Source: Phaeoceros laevis (lineage: Eukaryota; Anthocerotophyta; Anthocerotopsida; Notothyladales). Taken from it: DNA of 64,000 nt. The notes under the pieces were generated by a model. The model ran no database searches, was not told the DNA's origin, and worked only from the letters and a program-made list of their open reading frames with translations. The position numbers and the translations under genes are program-made. Positions 21,054 through 32,066 of the stretch are shown here, piece after piece. Each line of letters opens with the position of its first letter. The first letter of the stretch is position 1. The DNA lies in the NCBI GenBank assembly GCA_049999765.1, contig JBNGIQ010009489.1:1-64000 (forward strand), written 5' to 3'.

Positions 21054-22403
21054 TCATGATCCCACGCAAGTAATTACAGCTTTGATGGCTGTCATGCAAG
21101 TAGGGCAATAGTTTCTCACCTTCTGGTGCTTCAAGATGCAAGGACTGCAAAACTGGCCATGTCTGCAAGGAAGGAGCACAACATTTCTCGGAGAGGTCAA
21201 GCAAATCTGACAGGCCACCTCTGTGTCGAACGTCCCCTGCAGTGCAGCTACGGCAGCTTTCTCCTTGTCCAAAGAAACCGTCAGTGCAGCTAAGGAAGCT
21301 TTCTCCTTGTCCAAAGCAACCGTCAGGGCTGCCACTTGCTCTTTCAGCTTGACCTTCTCCTCGTCTTCCACTTCCACCTCCTCTTCCTCCTCCTCCTCCT
21401 CCTCTCCGCCCTCCTCCTCCCCATTGACTCCTGCTGTCTCCGGAGAAGGATCCTCCTCAGCTTTCCTCTTCCTGCATTGAGCAGAAAACCTGAGCAGCCG
21501 CCCTTCCTCCCTATCCAGCCACACGTCCTGATTCTCTGAGCTCCAACTAAACGCATCAGCCCGCATCGCAAATAACTTAGAACAGTCCACCAATATCTTG
21601 CAAATATCCCGGCGCTCAAATCTAGCCTTGTGCCATTTGTCCATGTCGCCGTGACAAGCCCATGCCTTTTGCCAGTCTTTGAGCATGGCAGCCACTTCCT
21701 TGCACACCGACGGCGCCGCAGCAACCACGCCCCCTGCTACCAGCTTCCCGAACGCTGCCACGACCTTGCTTGCCTTTTCACAGAATTCTTCCACTTCCTC
21801 GTCCCCCTTGCTGAACACCCACAGCATGGCTTCTTCCAGGGCTTCGGTGCTTTCTCCACGGACAAAATGCTGCTGACACTCCTCCAGCGTCTTGACCACT
21901 ATATCGCTGTTGGCACGGTCCAGCAAGGGCACCATGAGGCCGGCCGAGCAGGTGTACAAGGGCACCACATAGCCAGCCGAGGTAATCGGAAACTCGTCAG
22001 TATCTCCCAACGCTTCCAACCACATAAACGCTGCTATGTGCGAAACCGGGATTCCAATGGCGGGAAGGTCACCAGCTGCAATCGCCTTCTCGGGTTCGTA
22101 GACGATGGAAGCGGGCTTACTCCCCCTGGAGGCAGCAGCCATCCTGGCCTGGAAGGCGGTAAGGATGGCGCGCCTTGTCTTTGACCTATTCGCTTCAGAT
22201 TCTGCAATGCATGTTCAGGATCGGCCGAGTGAACTCTCACAATCAGAGCATTCAAGACCCAACCTTGTCCAGTTGCACAAAAACACTTGCAAAGTGCAGG
22301 CATTTTGCTCACCATCTTTCTTCAATTGGAGATTCGTCCTGGCCACAAATGCGACGGTGCTTGTTACCTCTCTCAATGCATGCTCCGGATCCTCCTTGGA
22401 CAT
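21054..22403 (-). CDS. R7: RING-finger protein of the R family (A type), paralog of R4
   Basis: Exon 1 is 22403-22313 (MSKEDPEHALREVTSTVAFV..., 30 codons plus one base) and exon 2 is 22201-21054, for 412 residues. It has the same order as R4: ILTAFQARM, the helical domain (HIAAFMWLEALGDTDEFPI), WQKAWACHGD...RRDICK and WLDREEGRLL. A CRKRKAEE basic patch follows, then an unusually acidic run (poly-Glu, encoded by GAGGAG repeats at about 21368-21420). The coiled coil contains a duplicated VALDKEKASLAAL-like segment. The RING has eight intact ligands from C361 to C399 and the tail ends ITCVGS. It is predicted to be an E3 ubiquitin ligase. The extra length over R4 is explained by the acidic run and the coiled-coil duplication. 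Confidence 0.85.
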
Positions 22404-23462
22404 GTCTGGTCACCAGTGGAAAGCAAACCCAACCTTCAAACTGATGATCAAGGAATGAAGGGTGAATTGCCTGCCGAACGCATTGACACCACTGTCAGGA
22501 GGGGGATTAAGCCACCAAGAGAAAAACACTGAAAGACAATGGGGACCTGAAGATCCCCCATATCCAAGCTGGTTCACAATGAACCAAGGCCATGTAGCGA
22601 GAGTGACTTGCCTGTCTCCGCCGTGAAAAGGGCGGGAAATGAAACTTGCAGTACGAAATGGAAGAAGAAGAAAGAAGAAGAAAAGTCAGCCCGCTTCACC
22701 TGGGCTTTTTAGTGTTTGTCGAAAACCGAACCCTACCACATGCGTGAAACCTACCACATGCGTGAAACGTATCCCAACTTGAGCCCTAAAAGTAAGCTTG
22801 GAAAACCTGCTGTCCAACAAAGGGATGCCACCCGTCCACGGCGGCTGATTGTTGTTTAACTTCGGCTATTGGCTGCCGCCACGTGTCCTCATAGCCGACA
22901 TAAATGCCTTACCAGATTTACTGACTTCCAGCCTTGCCGACAGCGCCGGCCAGCCAGGATTCTCGAGCTTCCCGCCGGACGCAAGCACTTCCAGCGACTA
23001 GAGAGAGAGCAGGCAGGGTCAGCGGGAGGGTTTGCCAAACAGCTGAGAAATTCCCGCCATTCTGTAGTTGAGAAAGAAGGCGGGTCAAGTTTCCAGCCAC
23101 TGTCGTCCTAGCTTCACAGTCGAGTCATACCAGAAACCCAAGCATCTGGTATTACATGTCAGCATGCTCTGGACCACTGTGATGGTTGCCAAAGAGGCAA
23201 GCAGAATCAAAGAGGCAAGCACAACTTGGCCTTTTGCCTCCAATCGCCTGCAATCTGGTGGAAAAGGGAGTTTCTTGTTCTGGACAAGCTGCCCTTCGGG
23301 AAGGGCAATTACAACTTGAAGGGGACGGCAGGAGAAAGAGAAGAAAGCGGCGCCAAATCTTGGAGCACAGGCGTCTCACTACTCCAACAGCTAGTTCGAA
23401 AGCTCTTAGGGTCTAATTTTCTTGCTTTGGCCTGCATCCCGCAGCCCTCCCCAATCGGAAGA
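22404..23462. other. Divergent intergenic region between R7 and R8
   Basis: R7 (minus) and R8 (plus) are transcribed away from this 1.06-kb interval, which should hold both promoters. A short direct repeat of ACCACATGCGTGAAAC occurs at 22735-22768. I see no further gene. Confidence 0.5.
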
Positions 23463-24745
23463 ATGGCGGCCATGGTGACGATCGAGGAGGAGAAATGGGA
23501 TGGAGCCCTAGCTTTAGCCAGGGCAAAACTCAAGAGAAAAAGGGAAGGTGAGAGCTGAGCCTCCCTCCACATGTTTGTCGGAGGCGTCGGTCACAAGAGT
23601 CTTTTTGCTAATTGCATGATTGTTGTTTTTCAGAAACCAGACCTCCTCCTGAAGACAGGATTGGTTCCGTTTGTGGCACAAGTTTCGGGGAATACAGCCT
23701 GCTGATTGCAACATATCTGTGGCTGGACGAGCTTGGCGAGCACTTTGGCTGCTTACTCGTGGGGCATGTCTTTCAGTACTATGACACCGACAAGTTTGAC
23801 ATGTTTAGTGATGGTCTCATGAATGAGGCGAATGCTTCCGGAATTGCGGAAACACTGAAGCGTGCCAACCAGAAATTGAAGACTCTGAGCTGCATTACTC
23901 CCGAAACGTCGATATTGGGCGACCGCAGCCAGATACTGATTGATATGGTGCAAAAGTTACAACCGTGGAAGGAAACTAGATGGTACTGTGGTATTACTCG
24001 TCAGTTGGCACTGTGGAAGGTGGCATGGGATCCTAAAGTATGGAGTATTATGGAGAATAGGAGGATGGCAGCTTTCTCTGAATTCAAGAATGGCGCGGAG
24101 GCACTCATGATAACAGCTAAAGCCTTGAGTTACGAGCCAAAGTATGAAGATGACTGGTTGGAAAGCGAGACAAGGGCACTCCTCGGACTGGATAAGAACA
24201 ACCCGCAGAGCAAAACTCATGTGCCCCTTCCCTTCAGGGCCACGCCCATGAAAAGAAATGTGCCGTACATCAGATTAGACCACCGCAAGTGGGAGGGAAA
24301 AGTTATTCAGGTGCAAGATGAGATGAATCAGGTGCAAGCTGAGATGAAGTTACTCATCGAGTCTCTACAGCAGGCGGTGTCCAATTCACAAAGCAACCTT
24401 AGGAACCAATATTCGGAGAGTTGCAAGTTGGAGAATGATGTTTCTCGTTTGCAAGCCGAGAAGGAGGCACTTGAGGAAGCTGCAGCATCTGACTGCCTCT
24501 TGTTTGAGGAAGAAAAGGTGCTGCTGCTTCAGAGGTTCGATGAAGACAAGGCACAGCTTCAGGCAATTACTAGAGAAGAGGCCCGGGCATGCATCATCTG
24601 CTTGGCGAAGCCACATAATCTGATACTTTTCCCATGTTCTCATGCCCACTACTGTGAGGACTGTGTGGAGACATTCCGCAAAACCAGCAACACCTGTCCT
24701 ACTTGCAGGACTGTCATCACAGGTACAATTCGGTACATCCTATGA
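23463..24745 (+). CDS. R8: RING-finger protein of the R family (B type)
   Basis: Exon 1 is 23463-23547 (MAAMVTIEEEKWDGALALAR...KRKRE, 28 codons plus one base). After a phase-1 intron ending TTTTTCAG, exon 2 is 23634-24745, for 398 residues. Domains in order: the opening helix; the helical domain (LIATYLWLDELGEHFGCLL); ALWKVAWDPKV; a second helical block ending WLESETRALLGL; a coiled coil (about residues 235-340); and the RING with C348, C351, C363, H365, C369, C372, C383 and C386 and tail GTIRYIL. All ligands are intact, so it is predicted to be an E3 ubiquitin ligase. It is the intact counterpart of broken R1, and a decayed copy of its 3' end lies at 27.2 kb. A second in-frame ATG (codon 4) also has a good context. 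Confidence 0.85.
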
Positions 24746-25696
24746 CTGATGATCATAGAGCAGCTTCCAGGTTTTGGTGCTATGCGTAGAGGACATGGCC
24801 GTTTATTTGAAGGAGTAACAGCTAGTCATGGTACGAATTGGTGATTGGGCAACATTTGGAGTTCCTCACTGGGTTTCTGAATTTCACGGGCTGTGCTTGC
24901 TGCTGTGAACAAGGAGCCCCTCAGAGCTTCAGAAGTTCTGTCAATCTGGAGTACATCGACAATGTGTGCATATGAAAAATTGTTCGACTCAAGAAGACTG
25001 GTCTACAAACTTTTGAGGCTCTATCTTCAGGAGAAAGCCGGAGTCAGCTGGACAAAACGGTTACCCCATGATTTCCGATGCTCATGAATATGCTCTTCTG
25101 GCTACAGTTGTTTGAAAAGTGAAATGTTGGCAATGCGCAGGAGTCAACAGGTGCACGATGATGCAGACTCTCCATGTTTTCACCATTTTTCCAGGTCTTC
25201 CCAAGGCACGCAACTGTACTGCACACATGCTGGGACCTTTTTTCCAGTAGCACTTTGGTGCATGGTATGTGTCTGGTCTTGCATGGACAGCCCATCGATA
25301 TCCTCGGCAGGCTTTCAAGTAGTAATCTGGGCCTGAGAGAAACTTGTGTAACTTAGTACTGGCACACTTTGTCAGACAACCGTGAACCAGGATGAATGTA
25401 TTAATACCTCTGCATTCATGATGGTCAAATTTCCCCAATCGACACTTTTGTGTATTCAGTGTTATTGCAATTTCCCAGCTGAACTGTCTAAGTGTATAAA
25501 TTTATCGCTAGCTACTGACCACTTCCCTACATCCTGCTCTAGTAGTTAGAGCACTACTCCCACCACAGCAGTACATGCACCGCACTTGTATCTAGGATAA
25601 TGGAACGAGCACGTTAAAGAGATGAAATCGGAAATCGGTGGCCCCAGGTAGACCTGCATGCGCAGTACTAATTAATTAATTATCCACCAATTAAGA
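24746..25696. other. No gene seen
   Basis: The 3' flank of R8 followed by the 3' flank of the DUF946-like gene. Only short frames without recognisable features are present. Confidence 0.5.
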
Positions 25697-26723
25697 CTAG
25701 CGCTGACGAATGAATCTGACTTTGGACTCGTCTGGCACAGCAAATCCGGATGCAGATCCGTGGTGGGGGTAGCCGGCCTCTGCCAGCATGAGCTGCAGAT
25801 CAAAACCGCAGCCAGCGTGGTTGTTGGCCTTGAGCGTGAAAATCGACCCGTCGTCCCGAGCGCCTGCAGGCGCAAAATTTTGGACACATTCTTACACATA
25901 CATGCGAGAATTCGAAATATATCTAGATCGATCTATCTTTCAAAACACGCATAATCAGACCTGTGCAAATTAAATTGAAGCCTTGAGGCAAGCGCAGGAT
26001 GGATGGCGGTCATATGCGTATATACGGACCTGAGCCGCGGTCTGTCCACACACTGCCACTGGAAGACGCCGGAGCACACAGGTCGTTGCGGAGGGTGACG
26101 AAGCCTGCCACTTCTGAGGCCGGGGGATGCGAGTCCGCCTCGTGTCCGCCGCACCCGGTTCGACGAAAGATGCATCCCAGGGGCTTGTACCCCGCAGGCG
26201 CTATCGGGCACCACATGCCGTACACTGCGTGGCGATCGCTGCACCTGCGAAGCCCCCAGACGCGTCTCCACCCAACAGGGGCTTTGATGGGCGAGTGGCT
26301 CGCTGCGATGTCGCCACTGTAGATGATCCTGTAGCCGCGCTGGGGGTTCCTGCATCGACCGATCCATGGCGCATTCATGAATGCATGCACGAATTCATTA
26401 ATCGACAGCAATTGCAAGAATCGAGCCTCGAGCTCGTGGGCATGCACACAGACGTACTCGAGGTTTCCGTAGCCCTCTCTGGCTGTGTGTCCGAACCAGT
26501 AGCCGTGCTGGGGCCTGAAGACAGTGAGATCTCGCCTTGCTCCGGAGCCCCTGTCGTCTGCAGCAAAAGCCATGACCTTCATCGGATCCGATTCGATGTA
26601 CGCTATAGCCAGCTCTCCGCCCTGCAGCAAGGGCTCGCAGGAGAAGCACAGGGCCGGGGTGGCCATGCATATGGCCAGCAGCATCGCTGCCAGTACCAGA
26701 ATGTAGCTCTTTCTGGATGCCAT
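25697..26723 (-). CDS. Secreted DUF946/VPS62-like protein
   Basis: Three exons (26723-26458, 26349-26030, 25863-25697) join in consistent phases to 250 residues. The N terminus is a clear signal peptide (MASRKSYILVLAAMLLAICM, cut probably after ATPALC), so the product enters the secretory pathway. The body matches the plant DUF946 (VPS62-related) pattern. It has an early LTVFRPQ..YWFGH segment, then APVGWRRVW, then CPIAPAGYKPLGCIF, which is the family's hallmark 'P-I-x-P-x-G-Y-x-x-L-G' turn. It ends with FVTLRNDLCAPA and a C-terminal ARDDGSIFTLKANNH. Usual family members are about twice this length and often cytosolic, so this is a short secreted version. Molecular function of the family is not established. 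The stop is at 25697-25699. Confidence 0.75.
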
Positions 26724-27227
26724 GATCGAACGATCGGCCGATGCTGATGAACGTCGCGGGAGCTTGCAATTGCTTGAAATCAACTTGTAGCTAGGCTCTG
26801 CTGGCCAGTGACTGATATTTTCGTCCCTCTCATCTGCAGCTATTTGTAGGAAGGAGTAGCAAGGTAATGCCGGCTAGCGATCGATCCCGATCTCGAAGAT
26901 ATGATGGGCATTTTTGGGCACCTACCCTTCGGCTGGCCGGCTGGCCTTGAAATATGTGAATAACTTTGACCTGTACGTTTTTGCCTTGGACAGCCCCTCG
27001 ATGGGGCGCACACTTTTGCTTCGGTCCTAGGCGGTGGTTGCATGCGCAGAAGCCTATTCTCGATGACCCAGGTCAAAAGGTATTTTATTTTCCATGTCCA
27101 AGGAGGCCTGATGGATATATAGATTCCAGCTTGGAGCGCTAGCGCTCATGAACGTACAATTTCAAAAGTGAAATGTTGAGAGGGAAGAAGAAGAATCTTG
27201 AGTTTATTTCTGGTATGAATTCATAGT
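26724..27227. other. Upstream region of the DUF946-like gene
   Basis: Contains the expected promoter of the minus-strand gene. I see no clear TATA box (an A/T-rich CTACAAATAGC reads on the minus strand near 26840) and no other gene. Confidence 0.4.
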
Positions 27228-27355
27228 CAACCTCTCATGAGGACTGATGAGCCAGGTAGTAGGTGTGCAGCTATTTTCGAAAAACCAGCAATATTGTCCT
27301 AATTTCAGGGCTGTCACTACACTGTGAGTTACACTCCAGTAAATCCTATGATTTA
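27228..27355 (+). pseudogene. R-family relic: end of a B-type RING
   Basis: The segment TTCGAAAAACCAGCAATATT through TCCTATGATTTATGAC aligns with the last part of the R8 RING and its stop (24672-24752). The CPTC codons are mutated to CP(N)F-like readings and stops intervene. Weak similarity to the R8 3' flank continues to about 27540, so it is a decayed duplicate of the R8 3' end. Confidence 0.6.
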
Positions 27356-27950
27356 TGACAAGCACAACATGTAAGAGAGTGATTCCGGGCTTGGTTAGCA
27401 GACGACATTTCAATGGCCATGTTGCACTGAGGCAGAGCTCTAATCATGGCACAAATCAATTGCAAGTGAGCAGCAAAAAGTATTGGTGCTTGGGCCACAG
27501 AACTATCGATTCGTAGGTACCGGTTTCTGAATACATCCATATATGGGCTAAAATTCCAGCCATTGCCAACGAGGAGTTCCCTAATTGTCAACTTGGACGA
27601 ACCCTGACTTGTAAGGCATATATACGAAACTAGTTATTCAAATGACGAAAAAGAGACTGGCCTCTAGAGGGACTTTTGAGGCTGAGGAGGATTCTGGAGG
27701 AAGTCGGAATCAGGTGTCCAGACACAAGATTGCCCTGACCTTCAACGCTCACATGCGATATTGCTCAAAAACTGGAATTCATCTGGAGCCATGCTCTCAC
27801 CATCCATAATCCATGCCTTCTTGGAGGCCTACACACAACTGCACTGTGCTGGTCCAGCACCCATCGCATGACCAGTGTGTTTAAATTTTGCTGTCATGGA
27901 CAATGAAATAGCTGGCCTTAGATAATTCTAAATCGTCCAGTTATCTTCGT
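27356..27950. other. No gene seen
   Basis: Decayed 3'-flank similarity to R8 in the first part; nothing recognisable after that. Confidence 0.4.
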
Positions 27951-28216
27951 TCAAGCTAAAAGTGGGAAACTTTGGGCATCTTGTTCTCTTGCCTGGGCAG
28001 TGTCCTGTGATTCCTGGGTGGCAACTTGCATTGCCCTACGAGAGAGCTCAGAGGCAGCCTGCCTGCTGACCGTGGTAGCGATGTGATAGATGGCCAGGAG
28101 GAGGTCCTCTTCAGTCTGTGGGCGGACGCTGGTGGCGGCGTCGATCTGCTCTGAGAGGGTTTGCCAGAAAGCGGGCAGCCGGGGGGTGCCTTGGGGGACA
28201 GCAGCAGCAGAAGATC
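27951..28216 (-). other. Coding-like exon fragment, helical, unassigned
   Basis: A minus-strand open stretch of 87 codons ends at TGA 27953-27951. It reads LPAFWQTLSEQIDAATSVRP and then a long helix (EEDLLLAIYHIATTVSRQAA). The composition is protein-like, but there is no ATG at its start and no joining exon was found. It may be the last exon of a gene or a relic. I do not recognise the family. Confidence 0.35.
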
Positions 28217-29494
28217 AAGGGCTTTCTTGGGAAATTTAAAACTTCCAGTTACCAGTCAACTGTACATAATATTGACATGCAGCCAACATCGCAGTTGTAC
28301 TTGTTTGCATGCCAAGGAGAAAATCGTAATCCAGAGTCCACATGTCTGCCTCACACTTTTGGTCCTCAGTTGGTGCTCGTAAACCGCAGGGCTCTATTGT
28401 GCATATGCATCGTTGGTGATTGATGAGGCAGCAGACCATAAGACCAAGAAGCCAACACAAGAGAAGCCACAGCATGCAAGTGGTTCACACAATCAACAAT
28501 CTCTCGCAAGCCTTCTCATGCAGGTTTCTGGGTTGCACCATTCACCGGTGTGTAACTCAGAAATGACCGAGCAGACTGAGCCGGAGGGCTGTAGCAGTCT
28601 AGGATATGAAAACAAGTCAGGACCAGTGTAGATGAAGAGTTCCTGCTGGGGAACTCCTGTTGCTATGCTAATTTCAAGAGCTTTTACTCAGTGATCAAAG
28701 TAATGGAGAACTGCATGATGGCCTGAATAAAAGCTGCAAATCTGCACCACTGGTACCTTTCCCACATCCTGTCTCCACACAAGCTTCAAACTTTACTATG
28801 CCTACACCATGTATGGACTTCCAGTGCAGTCTTGCCTAATTGTGAGCATAACATTAATAGCTAGTGTTCAAAGCTGCAAAGATTGTGTACCGAAAAGACT
28901 GTCCATCTCCTTGTCAGCTACAGAGTTGGACCATGGATGGTGGCTCCCAGGACCTCCAGGGTTATTACCATCTGGCAAAGAGAAGAGACGAGAGTTTAGA
29001 CAAAAAAATCACCTGTAGTCTAGTCATCTCTAGCTCTGACAGTCAGAGGCCATTCCAAGAACGTCCAGTACGGAAAATCATCACAATGCCTCCCTGTGGG
29101 GCAGGCTAGCTGGTTAAAACATTGTTTTAACCAATACTCTGCTGTATGCCTGTTTGCAGCATGCCTGTTACAGGAGGTTAGCCTGGCCTCCTACCACGGT
29201 TCTGTGGAGAGACTTACAGGGCCAGATTCTGAAAAAGCAGCTGCCCATCTGCTCATGGAAGATCTTTATGCATATTCAGCTTGTGGATCTTTCCAGGTCT
29301 GTCATCATGATCACCTGGGCTGCGGCCAAACAGCAATGGCTGTCTTCTGACCGTTGGCCACAAGTTACCGTTGCCACACTTGATGGTAATAAAAAGTCAT
29401 TGCTACTGCACATCAATATCCAGTGTCCAGTGGTTTAATTTTGAAATCTCTCTACGGACTCAGCAAAATCAAAACCAAACACCTGTAAGGTATT
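28217..29494. other. No gene seen
   Basis: About 1.3 kb of non-coding sequence with short frames only. Confidence 0.45.
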
Positions 29495-30260
29495 GACAAT
29501 ACGGTACAAATTGATGCAATTTAGGACACACTGGTGAGACAAGCATCCGAAACATGCCAATGGTTTGACTGGCGAAGCAGTGTCAAACGAATCACTTTGA
29601 TGTACGTCGGTAAAGAACTAAAAACAATGTAGGAAGGCCCCGAGGTTAGTAGCTGCTTAGGTTGAAGTTTTAGCGTGGTTCCGTTCTTATTGGTCGGTAA
29701 GTTGTTGATTCAAGCATTTGCACTGAGTGTAGGCTAGAAAGTTATCGCATCTACAGGAGATTTTGGACATGACAACAGCGAGATGTGCTCAGCTTCACAA
29801 TGTTTCCAGACCTGAGATAATCACCAAATGGGCTCCGTCACAAGCAACATCAATGGCCATATGTGTTGTAGGCAAACTGAAACTCGGATTACAACCACAG
29901 AAAGTACGCTCGATATCTGCACTGCTACGACCTACATGCATGCTATTCTTTTGGGACCATGCTGCCCCACACAAGATAATACTTCAACACATGTTATTTA
30001 AAATTGCCGTTGGCACCACCATTGATCAGCCTAATAGTAGTAGTAGTAGAAAGGAAATAAGGAAGCCTATATAGTTGATTGAAAAATTGGTGGCAATCAA
30101 CGGACGAGCTTGATAGACTTGAGAGAAAAGTAACGGCGAAGAAGAATAATGCTTTGTTAGACTGAGTGGTAGTGGTCTACTAAAACGGAACAGTGCACCT
30201 GGGTAAGTACTAAGAAGAAGTCTAAATCCATCACCCGCTTTAGAACAAGTGTGTGAACAG
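29495..30260. repeat. Segmental repeat, copy 1 (partner 40.5-41.0 plus 42.4-42.5 kb)
   Basis: About 29545-30080 is clearly similar to 40510-41035, with shared landmarks such as GACATGACAACAGCGAG and AACTGAAACTCGGA. The next part (about 30130-30245) resembles 42415-42520. In the other copy these two parts are separated by gene R9, so this copy looks like the same block without the gene. Confidence 0.75.
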
Positions 30261-30860
30261 ACTATCCCAAATTCGAACGATCGAGGAGACCCTGGCCTGT
30301 CATGGGCACTCGGAAGGATTTCCAGCTAAATTCCAGGTCCTCACTCCCAATGGCTGGCTGGGCAATATTCATCTGTGCCTGCAGCGTAAACCTTTGCTTT
30401 TTTGCACATTTTTGCAAGCTTGGATGTGCTATGTTCAATAATGGAAATGCTGCTGTGCAGACGAGGAAGGAAAGAAACCCAAGACTGTGCTGGATGTGAA
30501 CCGTGGGATTGGTGGCAGTGCCCGCCATTTGGCAAGAAAGTATGGGGCAACAGTGAAAGGCATCACATTGAGCCCAGTCCAAGCACAGCGGGCCACAGAC
30601 CTGACTGCTTCGCAGGGTCTGGGAAGCCAGGTACACTTCCAGACAGCACCTGAGTTTGTTGCCTCGTTATGCTTTGGCAACGCACCGCTATCCTTGCTTC
30701 AGCTGTCTTGTGCCTGCTTGCCTGCTGCCTGTCACAGGTATCCTTTACCCCTGAACCAGCCTTTTCCGGCAGGAGAGTTTGATGTTGTGTGGTCCATGGA
30801 GAGCAGGGACCACATGCGTGGCTCCCAAGGTTTCCAGCCATTCTGCAATCTGTCCAAGAA
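30256..30860 (+). pseudogene. Gamma-tocopherol methyltransferase pseudogene (copy 1, partial)
   Basis: Three exon-like pieces match plant gamma-tocopherol methyltransferase (VTE4), which methylates gamma- to alpha-tocopherol in plastids using S-adenosylmethionine. They are SQIRTIEETLA (30256-30315), EEGKKPKTVLDV.RGIGGSAR through GITLSPVQAQRATDL (30461-30650), and LNQPFPAGEFDVVWSMES (30748-30823). The SAM-binding motif I, normally DVGCGIGGS, is changed to DVNRGIGGS. The plastid-targeting N terminus and the catalytic C-terminal half are missing. It is a partial, non-functional copy. Confidence 0.75.
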
Positions 30861-31214
30861 TTCCGGCAATTCATGTGGCTTGCCTCTTAACGACCCGTCC
30901 GGCCATAGCCTGGCTTGTGACTTCTGCAGCACAGTCCTGCACGATTTTACGGTTGCATTCCCTTGTGCTTTTACTTTGGATGCTACAGGTAGGATCCAAG
31001 CTCCCTGGCCAGTTGAAATAGCTTCATCCTTGTTTCTGATTCCCTGGGCTAATAGCAGCAAGCTTCTAGAGCAGAGTGAGTGGCAGCTTTGGGACTGGAA
31101 ATGTGCTCCTGCCTTCAGTTGTCAGTCCTGAAAGGGTTCAGATGGAACGCTCTGGATTTTCCTTTCGAGGCTGCGAGTCAGTTGATCGATCTTAGCCTGT
31201 GCTGTCAACAAAAC

Positions 31215-31882
31215 CTAGGATATTCCCTGTGCCACATCTCCAGCAGCATCTGCTCCATCTCTCCTCAAAATGAAGATTTCGGCGCCTTTTTCCAACATGT
31301 TTCCCAAAAACCCTTCCAACTCTTGTAAGCCCTGGCTGAAACAGACTGGAGCAGGAAGATCACTATGCAGGTTGTACCAGAATCCATTGACATTGCGAAG
31401 GGCCACCAAATGCCTTCCTTTCCACAGCCCAGCCAGCCTGTTCCGCTGCAAATTAACCAGATTCCCAGCATCCCTACCTGAGAGGCTGCCAGGTCCAAGC
31501 GAGCGCACCCCTTTCTCCGATCATACCACACCACCTCCCTTCCTCTGCTATTCGATGCCGCCATCAGCACGGTGGCGTCGTAGTTGCCCGTGATGGCGTT
31601 CCGGTGAGGCTTGTGGACTAGAGACAGTGGACTCCAATTCTGTGAGCTTGTCTCTAGGGTTACCAGACTGTCCGCAATTCTGTCCAGCTCCGATTTGGAG
31701 AAATCCTCCTTGCCCTGCACAGCAACCATGATCCCGCCCGCCCAATCTAAAAGCCAACGATATTCTTTGACAGCAAATTCGGCTAGGTGTAAATCACGGA
31801 CTTGATGGGAAATTCGCATCACCTGTAAGAGATTATTGTAGGTGCTACCTTTCATGGTAAATGCCAGTCTGAGCAGACTCAT
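31215..31882 (-). pseudogene. Josephin-like deubiquitinase pseudogene
   Basis: Exon 1 is 31882-31823, and exon 2 starts at 31714 after a phase-0 intron. Exon 2 encodes GKEDFSKSELDRIADSLV, NAITGNYDATVLMAA and REVVWYDRRKG, which is the layout of plant Josephin-like cysteine proteases that cleave ubiquitin. A one-base deletion near 31462 shifts the frame. The next frame then gives LAGLWKGRHLVALRNVNG and FWYNLHSDLPAP with the expected catalytic His, and ends at 31215. In exon 1 the position of the catalytic Cys (family pattern Q.C..HA.NNL.Q) reads LAFTMKGSTYNNLLQ, so the Cys is absent. Two independent defects argue for a pseudogene. It converges on the tocopherol methyltransferase relic. Confidence 0.75.
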
Positions 31883-32066
31883 TCCGTTCGCCCATCATCT
31901 TTCACTCAGCTCAGATATCATCGTCAACGGGGTGAGACTTCTCAACGACCATCATCTTGGAAAAATTAGGGTTCTTGTGTTTCTCAACTCTCACTGTGCG
32001 TAGAGTCTGAAGACAAAACCTGCAAATGGCACGATGGAAGTCCCAACAAAATTACATGGCTGTGTG

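Noticed and set aside
31446-31477. A 32-bp GT..AG intron in the Josephin-like gene
   Set aside because: Far too short for a plant intron; conserved residues run through it with one base missing, so a frameshift explains it better.
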